The position numbers were made by a program, and so were the translations under genes. The notes below the pieces were generated by a model. It made no database searches. It had not been told where the DNA came from and saw only the letters and a list, made by a program, of their open reading frames with translations. From positions 1 to 18,583 of the forward strand of contig CANONE010000025.1 of assembly GCA_947567585.1 (NCBI GenBank): 18,583 nucleotides of DNA. The letters are read 5' to 3'. This document shows, one piece after another, positions 1 to 7,002 of this stretch; position 1 is the stretch's first letter, and every line of letters starts with the position of its first letter. Source of the DNA: an uncultured Clostridia bacterium (lineage in GTDB: Bacteria > Bacillota > Clostridia > Oscillospirales > Acutalibacteraceae).

Positions 1-120
1 AAAAGGCCGCAAAAAACCGTCAGTATCGTTGAAATAGATGGTGGAGCTATATTTGAGTTCACTCCCCGGCTGAACATTACCGTGGCTGTAGGCAGTATAG
101 AATTTCTCATTTTCTGCCAA
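1..120 (-). CDS. Start of an unrecognised gene, cut by the window edge
   Basis: Forty codons are present, read from a TTG start at 120 toward position 1 and continuing out of the window. The reading begins (M)AENEKFYTAYSHGN and has a natural-looking amino acid mix with no stop. The start follows the parB stop (127-129) by six bases, and a GGAAAGG ribosome binding site lies inside the end of parB, so the two genes are probably translated from one message. I do not recognise the family. Its position after an element-type ParB suggests an accessory protein of an integrative element, which is inference. The ATG at 125-127 is not the start, because it meets a stop after six codons. Confidence 0.6.
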   Translation of the reverse strand, partial: MAENEKFYTAYSHGNVQPGSELKYSSTIYFNDTDGFLRPF

Positions 121-126
121 AGGCCA

Positions 127-1665
127 TCACCTTTCCTTTGCGGCGTCTTTCACCGCCTGCTTAGCCTTCTGCCTTTCCTCGGCCTTTTTCTGTAAATCAA
201 GGGCATTGAAAACCTTGCGCTTGACCTCGCTGACCGTGGGGGCCTTGTCATTGGGGAAATACTCCTTGAGCTCGCCGCTGGTAAAGGTGTACTTGATTTC
301 GGGCTCAGCCTTGGGCTTGACGATAGAGGATATCTTCTTTTCGTCCAGCAGAGCGGGGGCCTTAGCGGGCTTGGTGGGTGCAGGGGGAGCAGCTTTCTCC
401 GTTGGCTGAGTGGCATTACCAGTAAGTGACGGTTTGGGAGCAGATGGTGCTTTCTCAGGTGGCGGGGCAGCTTTCGCAGCATCCTGGCTGGTCTTTTTCA
501 TCTCCGTGGCCTGGGCCATGGTGGGGACAACGCCCTCTTTCTTGATAAAATCCACTACCTTTTCCTGTTCCTCGGGCTTGAGGTAAGACAGCTCCACCGC
601 CGTATTGAACGGCATTTCCTTTTTGTCCACCTGCTGTTTCAGGTCTGGCACAAGGGATTCTATGCGCACCAAACGCTGAACCTGGTTGCGGCTCATGCCC
701 AAATCCTCGGCCACCTGCTGGTCGGAACGCTTTTGGGGCCCGGAAAGCTGCTCCATCTTGGAGCGCCGCCCGGCCTTACGGGTCAGGGCGTCCAGCTTCA
801 TTTTGGCGGCACGGGCCAACTCAGAGGTGGGGATATCCTGGCGGTGCAGGTTGCCGTCCACCACCTCAATGCGGGCGGTATCGTCATCCTCCCGGACGAT
901 CACCACGGGCACGGGGTAGTTTAACTGCTTGGCAATGTCATGCCGCCGGTGGCCAGACAGCAGCTCCAGGCCGCCGCCCTCACGGGGCCGGGCCTTGACC
1001 GGCTCGTTGATGCCGTTTTCTTTGATGGACTCATACAAATCCTTGTAGTCCTGGACTTCCCTGTTAATGGAAAAGGGATGGTCTAAAAATTCAAAGAAGT
1101 AGCCGGGGTGCAGGCGCATGGAAAAGCCCTCGCCCTCCTGGGGAACAGGCAGGCTTTTCAGCGCGGCGTCATCGGGCTTTTCCAGTTTGTCCGCGAAAAT
1201 CTGTGTTACTTTGATACCTTTGGGCGGTTCCACGGCGGTGTCTTTTGCGGGGCCAGATGCGGGGGCAGCTTTGGTATCAGCGGACTTAGCCGGGGTATCA
1301 GGTTTTTTATCGCCAGCGGCAGGGGCGGGCTTGGCATCGGCAGACTTAGCCGGAGTATCGGGCTTCTTAACGCCAGCAGTAGGGGCAGGCTTGGCGTCAG
1401 CAGACTTAGCCGGGGTATCGGTTTTTTTAATGCCAGCAGTAGGGGTAGGCTTGGTGTCAGCAGGCTTAACCGGGATATCGGGCTTCTTATCGCCAGTAGC
1501 TGGGGCAGCCTTGGTGTCGGCAGACTTAGCCGGGGTATCGGGCTTTTTATCGCCAGCGGCAGGGGCAGCCTCGGTATCGGTGGGCTTAGTCGGAGTGTCG
1601 GGATTCTTGTCACCAGTGGCTGGCGTACCTTTGGTATCAGCAGCTTTCAGCGCCCCATCGTCCAA
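127..1665 (-). CDS. ParB/Spo0J-family protein of a mobile element, with N-terminal repeat tract
   Basis: This 512-residue protein has three parts. Residues 10-141 are low-complexity Pro/Ala/Lys/Asp-rich repeats of 20 residues. Residues 180-370 are a ParB/sulfiredoxin-like core with the GHRR box at 238-241 and NLHRQD at 272-277, followed by a helix-turn-helix around 313-335 (SDQQVAEDLGMSRNQV). The rest is a second Pro/Ala linker and a charged C-terminal tail. ParB proteins bind DNA and, in the chromosomal family, use CTP to spread from parS; element-borne copies may act in partition or regulation. His in place of Glu in the GERR box departs from chromosomal Spo0J. The start is TTG at 1665 with a GGAAG six bases upstream and an in-frame TAA just before it. 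That start lies exactly where a RhuM fragment begins on the other strand, so the original N-terminus may have been lost. No parA is visible. Confidence 0.85.
   Translation of the reverse strand: MDDGALKAADTKGTPATGDKNPDTPTKPTDTEAAPAAGDKKPDTPAKSADTKAAPATGDKKPDIPVKPADTKPTPTAGIKKTDTPAKSADAKPAPTAGVKKPDTPAKSADAKPAPAAGDKKPDTPAKSADTKAAPASGPAKDTAVEPPKGIKVTQIFADKLEKPDDAALKSLPVPQEGEGFSMRLHPGYFFEFLDHPFSINREVQDYKDLYESIKENGINEPVKARPREGGGLELLSGHRRHDIAKQLNYPVPVVIVREDDDTARIEVVDGNLHRQDIPTSELARAAKMKLDALTRKAGRRSKMEQLSGPQKRSDQQVAEDLGMSRNQVQRLVRIESLVPDLKQQVDKKEMPFNTAVELSYLKPEEQEKVVDFIKKEGVVPTMAQATEMKKTSQDAAKAAPPPEKAPSAPKPSLTGNATQPTEKAAPPAPTKPAKAPALLDEKKISSIVKPKAEPEIKYTFTSGELKEYFPNDKAPTVSEVKRKVFNALDLQKKAEERQKAKQAVKDAAKER
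1243..1641 (-). repeat. 60-bp tandem repeats in the parB 5' region
   Basis: Six full 60-base units and one partial unit encode variants of PDTPAKSADTKAAPAAGDKK. All copies stay in frame, and substitutions are spread over several codon positions, so the array is not a very recent expansion. The product would be a long, disordered, alternating-charge linker in front of the ParB core. The repeat is also open on the opposite strand, which creates a false long ORF there. Confidence 0.85.
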
Positions 1666-1849
1666 GGATTACTTCCGGGAATTGCTAGAACGCGTCCGTT
1701 CCATCCGGGCCAGCGAGCGGCGCATCTGGCAGCAGATCACCGACATTTTTGCCGAGTGCAGCATAGATTATGACCGGGATTCCTCTACCACCCAAGAGTT
1801 CTACGCTATGGTGCAGAATAAATTCCACTATGCTATCAGCGGACATACG
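1661..1849 (+). pseudogene. Internal fragment of a RhuM-family protein
   Basis: Sixty-three codons on the plus strand read SKDYFRELLERVRSIRASER, continue through ITDIFAECSIDYD, and end at VQNKFHYAISGHT. This matches the conserved middle of RhuM (virulence RhuM/YdaM-like) proteins, which are common on genomic islands and restriction loci. Nothing like a RhuM N-terminus precedes it: the plus-strand frame runs into the antisense of the parB repeats. After GHT the expected continuation is also missing, and a stop follows at 1883-1885. Both ends are therefore broken and no function is expected. The family match comes from memory of the motif order; the length of the match makes chance unlikely. 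Confidence 0.75.
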
Positions 1850-1887
1850 AAAGATACTAGAAACTTCAGAGTAACCGCCTTCTAACA

Positions 1888-1910
1888 CAAAAAAGGCACC
1901 CTGCTGCCTG
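1888..1910 (-). terminator. Possible intrinsic terminator after the broken recombinase
   Basis: On the minus strand AGGCA (1909-1905), a six-base loop and TGCCT (1898-1894) are followed by a run of T. The stem is only five base pairs, so this is a weak call. It lies about 30 bases beyond the stop of the recombinase remnant. Confidence 0.4.
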
Positions 1911-1937
1911 ACAGAGTGACTCTTTTGTGGGCAGAAT

Positions 1938-2278
1938 TTATGCAGTAATGGCCGCGCCATAGCACACCTGTTCCTGATGCCCTGGGGCCGTGCGGTTTTC
2001 TCGTATGTAGCTCGCGGTTCGTGTGGGTTTCATCTTCTTGATGATACGGCCATGCTTTTCCAGTTTATAGCCATAGGGAACGCTGCCGCCGGTAAAGCAG
2101 CCCTCCTGTGTAAGCTGTTCCAGGCGGGTCTTGGTACGCACAGAGCTCTTGACGCTTTCGCCGGACGCCTGCCAGTAGCGGATATAGTTTAAGAGCCTGT
2201 CTGCATGGGGATATCATCTTTTTCCACCTGTCCGACGGTTGATACTCGGTACAAACAATATACTCGTTTCTGATTCAT
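1938..2278 (-). pseudogene. Large serine recombinase, inactivated by internal deletion and truncation
   Basis: The ATG at 2278 has an AAAGGTG ribosome binding site upstream. From it the frame reads MNQKRVYCLYRVSTVGQVEK then DDIPMQ, a typical N-terminus of element-encoded large serine recombinases; the Ser of YRVST would be the catalytic nucleophile. The frame then reads TGS and stops at 2189-2191. In the next frame the family sequence resumes as HADRLLNYIRYWQASGES and continues to RTKTRLEQLTQEGCFTGG and VPYGYKLEKHGRI, until it loses similarity near 2040; the ORF ends at 1938. Compared with intact relatives, about 100 codons of the catalytic domain and all of the large C-terminal DNA-binding part are absent. 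Such genes normally sit at the very end of the element, so this marks its likely border. Confidence 0.85.
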
Positions 2279-2383
2279 TCAGCACACACCTTTCGCAATA
2301 TTTTTAGGAATGGTGTATGCCCCCAGAATCTGGATTCGGCGCAGGCGGTTTCGCTATGGTATTCCCAGGTGAAACACGAATTT

Positions 2384-2962
2384 TCACTTCCAGGTATTAA
2401 AAAGGGAGCGCTCGCCATATTCCCGCTTTAAAATTTCATAGAGCTGGCGTGGCGTCTCACGGCAGCCATGGGCCAGCCAGTGGGCGATGAGCGCCCCCAT
2501 TCCCGCTGTAAAAAAATTTAAATGATAGGATATCTCCCCCGCTACCCCTTGCTCAGGCGCCTGTGACTTAAACATCTCAATCTGCTGTTTGAAGGGATCC
2601 GTCAAAATATGCATCAACGAGTTGGCGCGGTGCGGCTCGCTGAAATAAAGGCTGAAAAATTCCCGATACTCGTAAATAAACGCAAAGCTGCGCTCCATAG
2701 CCTCCTGGAAATCCCAATTCTGTTCGTCCCCGTGGAAATTACTTTTAAACAGCTCCGCCATATGCTGCTCCACCTTTTCAAAAAGATCGTAAACATCCAG
2801 ATAATGGGCGTAAAAGGTAGAGCGGTTTACCTTTGCCCTTTCGCATATTTCCCGCACGGTAATCTTGCTCACCGGCTTTTTTCCTTCTACCATAGCCGCG
2901 AAGGCCGCGCGAATGATGGTCTCATCCGTGTTTCTCGCCCGCTTATTATTCGCTTTATTCAT
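2384..2962 (-). CDS. TetR-family transcriptional regulator
   Basis: This 192-residue protein has an N-terminal TetR helix-turn-helix around residues 33-64 (KITVREICERAKVNRSTFYA followed by HYLDVYDLFEKV) and a variable helical C-terminal ligand or dimer domain. I place the start at ATG 2962, with GGAAGGGG upstream, rather than at an upstream in-frame codon at 3034 that would overlap the operator region. It is transcribed away from the MATE efflux gene at 3125. Two palindromes lie in the shared 160-base intergenic space, so it most likely represses both itself and the transporter and is released by a substrate of the pump. The ligand cannot be read from the sequence. Confidence 0.9.
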   Translation of the reverse strand: MNKANNKRARNTDETIIRAAFAAMVEGKKPVSKITVREICERAKVNRSTFYAHYLDVYDLFEKVEQHMAELFKSNFHGDEQNWDFQEAMERSFAFIYEYREFFSLYFSEPHRANSLMHILTDPFKQQIEMFKSQAPEQGVAGEISYHLNFFTAGMGALIAHWLAHGCRETPRQLYEILKREYGERSLFNTWK

Positions 2963-2996
2963 TAAGATTAGAACCCCTTCCCGCGAAAATATTATT

Positions 2997-3041
2997 CCAA
3001 CATATGTTGCGCAATTGCTGGTTGTATCCAACACCTGTTGG
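2997..3041. promoter_or_regulatory. Twin palindromic operators between tetR and MATE
   Basis: CAACATATGTTG (2998-3009) is a perfect palindrome. CCAACACCTGTTGG (3028-3041) is an inverted repeat with the same CCAACA/TGTTG arms. Their centres are 31 bases apart, about three helical turns. The second lies between a possible -35 (TTGTAT, 3022-3027) and -10 (TATAGT, 3045-3050) with a 17-base spacer reading toward the MATE gene, so binding there would block transcription. Assignment to the adjacent TetR protein is inference from position and symmetry. Confidence 0.7.
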
Positions 3042-3124
3042 TATTATAGTCACAGACAAACGACAAGCGCCCGGTTAAAAAAATTGGAAAACGCCGGCGC
3101 TGCATTCGGAAAGGAGACATTCGC

Positions 3125-4483
3125 ATGAAAAACGAAAAAATGATGCGGGAAGCTCCGGCATGGAAGCTGTTGGTAACAATGGGCCTGCCGGTCATCGTGG
3201 TAATGATCGTTCAGGTACTATACAATATGGCCGACGTCTTCTTTATGGGCCAGACCGGCGACACCATGCAGGTGGCCGCTATTTCCCTGTGCGGTCCGGC
3301 TTTCAACATTTTCAGCGGGCTGGGAACCCTGTTCGGGTCCGGGGCCTGCACGGCCATTGCCATTGCCCTGGGCCAAGGCGACCAGGAGCGGGCCAAATAT
3401 TACAGCTCCTTCTGCACATGGGCCTCGGTGCTTACAGGAATCCTGCTGGCAGCCGCCATGCTGATCTTCATGGATCCCCTGCTCCAGCTTATGGGCGCCA
3501 ACGCCGAGACTGCCGGATCCGCCAAAACATATCTGTCCATTGTGGCCATTGCCTCCCCCATCATGATGTTTTCCGGCTCTCTGGGCAACGCCCTGCGGGG
3601 GGACGGTTCCTCTTCCCAGGTGATGCTCATTTCCCTGGCCGGCACTCTTACCAATATCCTGCTGGACCCGCTGTTCATCCTGGCGTTCCGCTGGGGGATT
3701 GCCGGGGCCGCCTGGGCCACGGTGCTGGGCAATGTAATCAGCTGCGTGCTGGTGGCGCTGTATGTGAGAAAATCGGACAGCTTCACATTCTCCTTTAAAT
3801 ATTTCACCCTGAAAAAGGACGTGTCCCTACGGGTGATCAGCCTGGGCCTGCCCATGGCTGCGGGCGTGGTTCTGACATGCTTCTCCTCCATGTTCAGCAA
3901 CCAGCTGCTGGTTAAATACGGCAACATTGCCGTAGCCGCCAACGGCGTGGCCGGCAAGGCGGGAATGCTGGTGGGAATGATAGCCATGGGCGTGTGCATG
4001 GGCATGCAGCCGGCTATCTCTTACACCTATGGCACCGGAAACCGGCAGCGGATGCGGAGCATCATCTGGACCACCGGGGCTATCACCACTGTCATCACCG
4101 TGACTTTAGGCGGAGCGTTTCTGCTGGCACGGGAAAGCTTTGTGCGGGCTTTCATTGACGATCCTACTCTGCTGGAAACCGGCAAGTTTATGATGCTGAC
4201 GCTGCTGGGGGCCCCGGTAGGCGGTATCTATCAGCTATGCGCGGCTTATTTGCAGGGAACAGGAAAGGTCAGCTACGCCACGGTGACCTCTCTTTTGAGC
4301 AAGGGCTTGATATTCGTGCCCGTGCTGTTCCTGTCAGAAGCCCTGGGCGGGCTGCCTGGGCTGGTTTTCGCGGGGGTTATCTCCGATGTTCTTTCCACTG
4401 GGATTGGAGTCGCTCTGTGCCTGGCATGGGCGAAAAAGTCCCCGGGAACCAGGGCCGGGGCCCGCGCCGTGCCAGCGTTATAA
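3125..4483 (+). CDS. MATE-family multidrug efflux transporter
   Basis: This 452-residue protein has about twelve hydrophobic helices, the usual size and topology of MATE (NorM/DinF/MepA-like) cation antiporters. These export drugs or metabolites across the inner membrane using an Na+ or H+ gradient. Typical signatures are visible: an N-terminal segment with PVIVVMIVQVLYNMADVFFM, SLCGPAFNIFSGLGTLFGSG in the second helix region, and SLGNALRGDGSS in the middle. AAGGAG lies eight bases before the ATG. The gene is divergent from a TetR regulator and is probably its main target. No obvious terminator directly follows the stop; the first terminator-like hairpin is at 4603-4623. The substrate is unknown. 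Confidence 0.93.
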   Translation: MKNEKMMREAPAWKLLVTMGLPVIVVMIVQVLYNMADVFFMGQTGDTMQVAAISLCGPAFNIFSGLGTLFGSGACTAIAIALGQGDQERAKYYSSFCTWASVLTGILLAAAMLIFMDPLLQLMGANAETAGSAKTYLSIVAIASPIMMFSGSLGNALRGDGSSSQVMLISLAGTLTNILLDPLFILAFRWGIAGAAWATVLGNVISCVLVALYVRKSDSFTFSFKYFTLKKDVSLRVISLGLPMAAGVVLTCFSSMFSNQLLVKYGNIAVAANGVAGKAGMLVGMIAMGVCMGMQPAISYTYGTGNRQRMRSIIWTTGAITTVITVTLGGAFLLARESFVRAFIDDPTLLETGKFMMLTLLGAPVGGIYQLCAAYLQGTGKVSYATVTSLLSKGLIFVPVLFLSEALGGLPGLVFAGVISDVLSTGIGVALCLAWAKKSPGTRAGARAVPAL

Positions 4484-4530
4484 GGGCTGGGGCGCCGGGC
4501 AATTTACCCGCCATTCACCTCTGTACGATA

Positions 4531-4560
4531 TTGACAACCCGCTGCCGGATAGCTTATAAT
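4531..4560 (+). promoter_or_regulatory. Strong sigma-A promoter of the chemoreceptor gene
   Basis: A consensus TTGACA (4531-4536) is followed after 18 bases by a consensus TATAAT (4555-4560). The predicted transcript starts near 4567 and has a leader of about 155 bases before the chemoreceptor ATG at 4721. Confidence 0.85.
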
Positions 4561-4584
4561 AGAGCAGGACTTTACTAGGGATCA

Positions 4585-4674
4585 TTCACGCAAATCGCCG
4601 CGCCCGCTTTTCCAGCGGGTTTTCTCCCTGAACCTGCCCACCCCTCTAAAAACTGGGCGCTGGGCTTGCGTGAA
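4585..4674 (+). promoter_or_regulatory. Structured leader RNA with terminator-like hairpin
   Basis: TTCACGCAA (4585-4593) and TTGCGTGAA (4666-4674) are perfect complements that can close an 90-base domain. Inside it, CCCGCT (4603-4608) pairs with AGCGGG (4614-4619) and is followed by TTTT, like a short intrinsic terminator. GCCCA (4636-4640) can pair with either of two TGGGC copies (4654-4658 or 4661-4665). This layout downstream of a strong promoter resembles an attenuator or riboswitch-like leader. I do not recognise a known class. The hairpin could instead simply end transcription from the MATE gene. Confidence 0.5.
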
Positions 4675-4720
4675 CGGGCTCCATGAAAAGTTACAAGCTA
4701 CAAAGCAGGAGTGCATCGAG

Positions 4721-6694
4721 ATGAAAAGTATCCGAAAAAAAATCACTGTGTGTCTGATTACCACCGCTCTTGCCGCCCTTTTGGCGGTCGGGCTCTCCAG
4801 TATCGCGCTGAACTACCGGAGCACCCTGGGCACGGTTGAGCGGATGATGGGAGAGGCAACAGCCCTGGCTGGAGAGCGCATCGAGCAGGAGCTGAGCGCC
4901 TATAGAAACGTGGCCATGGATACAGGGTGTATCCCCCAGCTGTCCGACAGCGGCGTGCCGGTACAGGAAAAGCGCGCCATTATTGACGAGCGTGTACGTA
5001 TGCACGGCTTCCAGCGGGGCAACATTGTCGGCGCGGACGGGCTCAGCATTTTTGACGGAAACGATTATTCCGACCGGGAATACGTCCGGCAGGCCATGCA
5101 GGGGAACGTATACGTGTCCGAACCGCTGATCAGCAAGATCACGGGCGAGCTCTCCATCATGGTGGCGGCCCCTCTGTATGCGGACGGAAAGCAGGGCGGC
5201 GAGATTGCCGGCGTCATCTATTTTGTACCCCCCGAGACCTTTCTAAACGATATTGTCTCTTCTATTAAGGTAAGCGAGAGCAGCCATGCCTATATGATCA
5301 ACCGGTCCGGCGACACCATTGCGGATACCACCCTGGATACCATTACCACCCAGAACATCCAGCGGGAAGCCGAAAGCGATCCTTCCCTCAAGGAGCTGGC
5401 GGCTATTCATGAGGCCATGACGCAGGGGGGCAGCGGCTTCGGCAGCTTTCATGATTCCGACGGCCCCCGTTTTGCGGCCTATGCGCCCGTCGGCGGCACG
5501 GACGGCTGGAGCGTCGCTGTCACCGCCATGAAGAAGGACTATCTGGCTGATACATATTTCGGCATGTTCATCAACATAAGCGTCATGATTCTCTCCATTC
5601 TGGCCTCTATTGTGGTGGCCCTAAAGCTTTCCAGCAATATTAGTATCCCCATGCAAGCCTGCGCCAAGCGGATGAAGCTGCTGGTACAGGGCGACCTGGA
5701 GTCTCCCGTTCCCCAAAGCCAAGGCCACGATGAAACAGCCGAGCTGACCCAGTCCACAGCGGACCTGGTGACGGGCCTTAATACCATTATTCATGATATC
5801 GGTTATCTGCTTACCGAGATGGCCGGAAAGAACTTTGATATCCGGTCCGCCCACCGGGACGCCTATGTAGGCGGCTTCCAGGGGATTTTGGAATCCATGC
5901 GCACTTTGAAGGTACAGCTTAGCGCTACCATACTGCAGATCGACGGAGCCGCCGGGCAGGTATCCTCCGCCAGCGACCAGGTTTCTACCGGCGCCCAGAC
6001 TTTAAGCCAGAGTTCTATGATGCAGGCCAGCTCGGTAGAGGAACTGGCCGCCACCATCGCCGATATTTCCTCCAGCGCCAAGCGCACTGCCTCCGCGGCC
6101 GAGGAAGCGGGCCAGTTTGTCCAGCAGGCCGGCGCGCAGCTGGGTACCAGCGTAAAGTATGTGGAAGACCTGAACAGCGCTATGGAAAAAATTTCCGCAT
6201 CTTCGGAAGAGATTTCCGTTATCATCGCCACCATTGAAAACATTGCTTTCCAGACCAATATTCTGGCTCTCAACGCCGCTGTAGAGGCTGCCCGGGCAGG
6301 CACTTCCGGCAAAGGCTTCGCCGTGGTAGCAGACGAAGTCCGCAGTCTGGCGTCCAAATCGGATGAAGCCGCTAAGGCTACTAAGGAACTGATTGAGCGG
6401 TCCATCGCCGCTGTCTCGGAAGGCAGCCAGACCGTAACCAAGGTGACCGAGTCTCTGGAGCAGACCAGCGTGTACGCTGGTCATGTAACCACACAGATGG
6501 ACATTGTGGTGGAGGCGGTAGACAACCAGACCACCGCCATCACCCAGGTAACCGAAGGCATAGAGCAGATTTCCTCTGTGGTGCAGACCAACAGCGCCAC
6601 CTCCGAAGAAAGCGCCGCCGCCAGCCAGCAGCTTTCCGCCGAAGCCGCCAGCCTGAAAGAGCTGGTCAACCAATTTACCCTTGCCCAAGACTGA
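4721..6694 (+). CDS. Methyl-accepting chemotaxis protein with extracellular dCache-type sensor
   Basis: This 657-residue protein has a transmembrane helix at 9-31, an extracellular double-Cache-like domain about 37-275 (SDREYVRQAMQGNVYVSEPL is the Cache-typical segment), and a second helix at 279-302. A HAMP-like linker follows to about 355, then a long cytoplasmic coiled coil. The conserved hairpin tip (AFQTNILALNAAVEAARAG, then KGFAVVADEVRSLASKS) is at 509-547. It would sense a small molecule outside the cell and signal to CheA/CheW. ATG 4721 has CAGGAG nine bases upstream; I prefer it over a GTG at 4670 that would lie in the leader stem. There is no C-terminal NWETF-type CheR tether and no che gene in the window. 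The ligand is unknown. Confidence 0.93.
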   Translation: MKSIRKKITVCLITTALAALLAVGLSSIALNYRSTLGTVERMMGEATALAGERIEQELSAYRNVAMDTGCIPQLSDSGVPVQEKRAIIDERVRMHGFQRGNIVGADGLSIFDGNDYSDREYVRQAMQGNVYVSEPLISKITGELSIMVAAPLYADGKQGGEIAGVIYFVPPETFLNDIVSSIKVSESSHAYMINRSGDTIADTTLDTITTQNIQREAESDPSLKELAAIHEAMTQGGSGFGSFHDSDGPRFAAYAPVGGTDGWSVAVTAMKKDYLADTYFGMFINISVMILSILASIVVALKLSSNISIPMQACAKRMKLLVQGDLESPVPQSQGHDETAELTQSTADLVTGLNTIIHDIGYLLTEMAGKNFDIRSAHRDAYVGGFQGILESMRTLKVQLSATILQIDGAAGQVSSASDQVSTGAQTLSQSSMMQASSVEELAATIADISSSAKRTASAAEEAGQFVQQAGAQLGTSVKYVEDLNSAMEKISASSEEISVIIATIENIAFQTNILALNAAVEAARAGTSGKGFAVVADEVRSLASKSDEAAKATKELIERSIAAVSEGSQTVTKVTESLEQTSVYAGHVTTQMDIVVEAVDNQTTAITQVTEGIEQISSVVQTNSATSEESAAASQQLSAEAASLKELVNQFTLAQD

Positions 6695-6779
6695 CAACCT
6701 GGGGGTTTTAAAACAGACTCTAGGCCCCCCTACCTTCTGAAAAGGGCAATGCTTTTACCGATACGTAATTTTCAGATTA

Positions 6780-6819
6780 GGCGGTACAGCCCGATTGCAA
6801 GGGCTGTACCGCCCTTTTT
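6780..6819 (+). terminator. Strong intrinsic terminator
   Basis: GGCGGTACAGCCC (6780-6792) and GGGCTGTACCGCC (6801-6813) form a perfect 13-base-pair stem with an eight-base loop, followed by CTTTTTG. It ends the chemoreceptor transcript and insulates the two-component operon. The 305 bases between 6695 and 7002 otherwise hold only the regulatory repeats and possible -10 described separately. Confidence 0.92.
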
Positions 6820-6877
6820 GCCCCCAACGTTCCTCATTTATGGCGCGGTTGATTTTTGGGCGGAAATGCTGTATGAT

Positions 6878-6924
6878 TTTTGTAAGGAATTCCTGCCGCT
6901 TTTGTAAGAATCCAAGGATATACT
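6878..6924 (+). promoter_or_regulatory. Direct-repeat regulator box and promoter of the two-component operon
   Basis: TTTTGTAAG occurs at 6878-6886 and again at 6900-6908, a 22-base period equal to two helical turns, as is usual for dimers of OmpR/PhoB-type regulators. TATACT at 6919-6924 could be the -10; the second repeat would then reach the -35 zone, which has no good hexamer of its own (CCGCTT). That is the arrangement expected of an activator-dependent promoter, probably autoregulated by the response regulator encoded next. Confidence 0.55.
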
Positions 6925-7002
6925 TTGCGGTATGGGAGGTATGCCCTATCATACAGGCGGGCAAAAGCGAAAATCTGCGGCGTGAGCCAGGAGGTACCCT
7001 TG

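Noticed and set aside
1108..1885. Long plus-strand ORFs with alternating Gly/Ser/Ala-rich repeats
   Set aside because: They are the antisense of the parB repeat tract; only the last part, from 1661, is real sequence (RhuM fragment). The fused reading is accidental.
1685..1960. Minus-strand 91-codon ORF overlapping the RhuM fragment
   Set aside because: It lies across the RhuM coding sequence, the weak terminator and the end of the recombinase remnant, with no family resemblance or ribosome binding site.
2281..2383. Attachment site of the integrative element
   Set aside because: The recombinase remnant and the tetR gene bound this stretch, so an att site is likely near here. No duplicated core can be identified without the other end of the element; CCAGAATCTGG is a short symmetric sequence only.
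4585..4674. c-di-GMP-I riboswitch upstream of the chemoreceptor
   Set aside because: CACGCAAA looked similar at first, but the conserved GGGCAAACC-like core and tetraloop-receptor elements I remember are missing.
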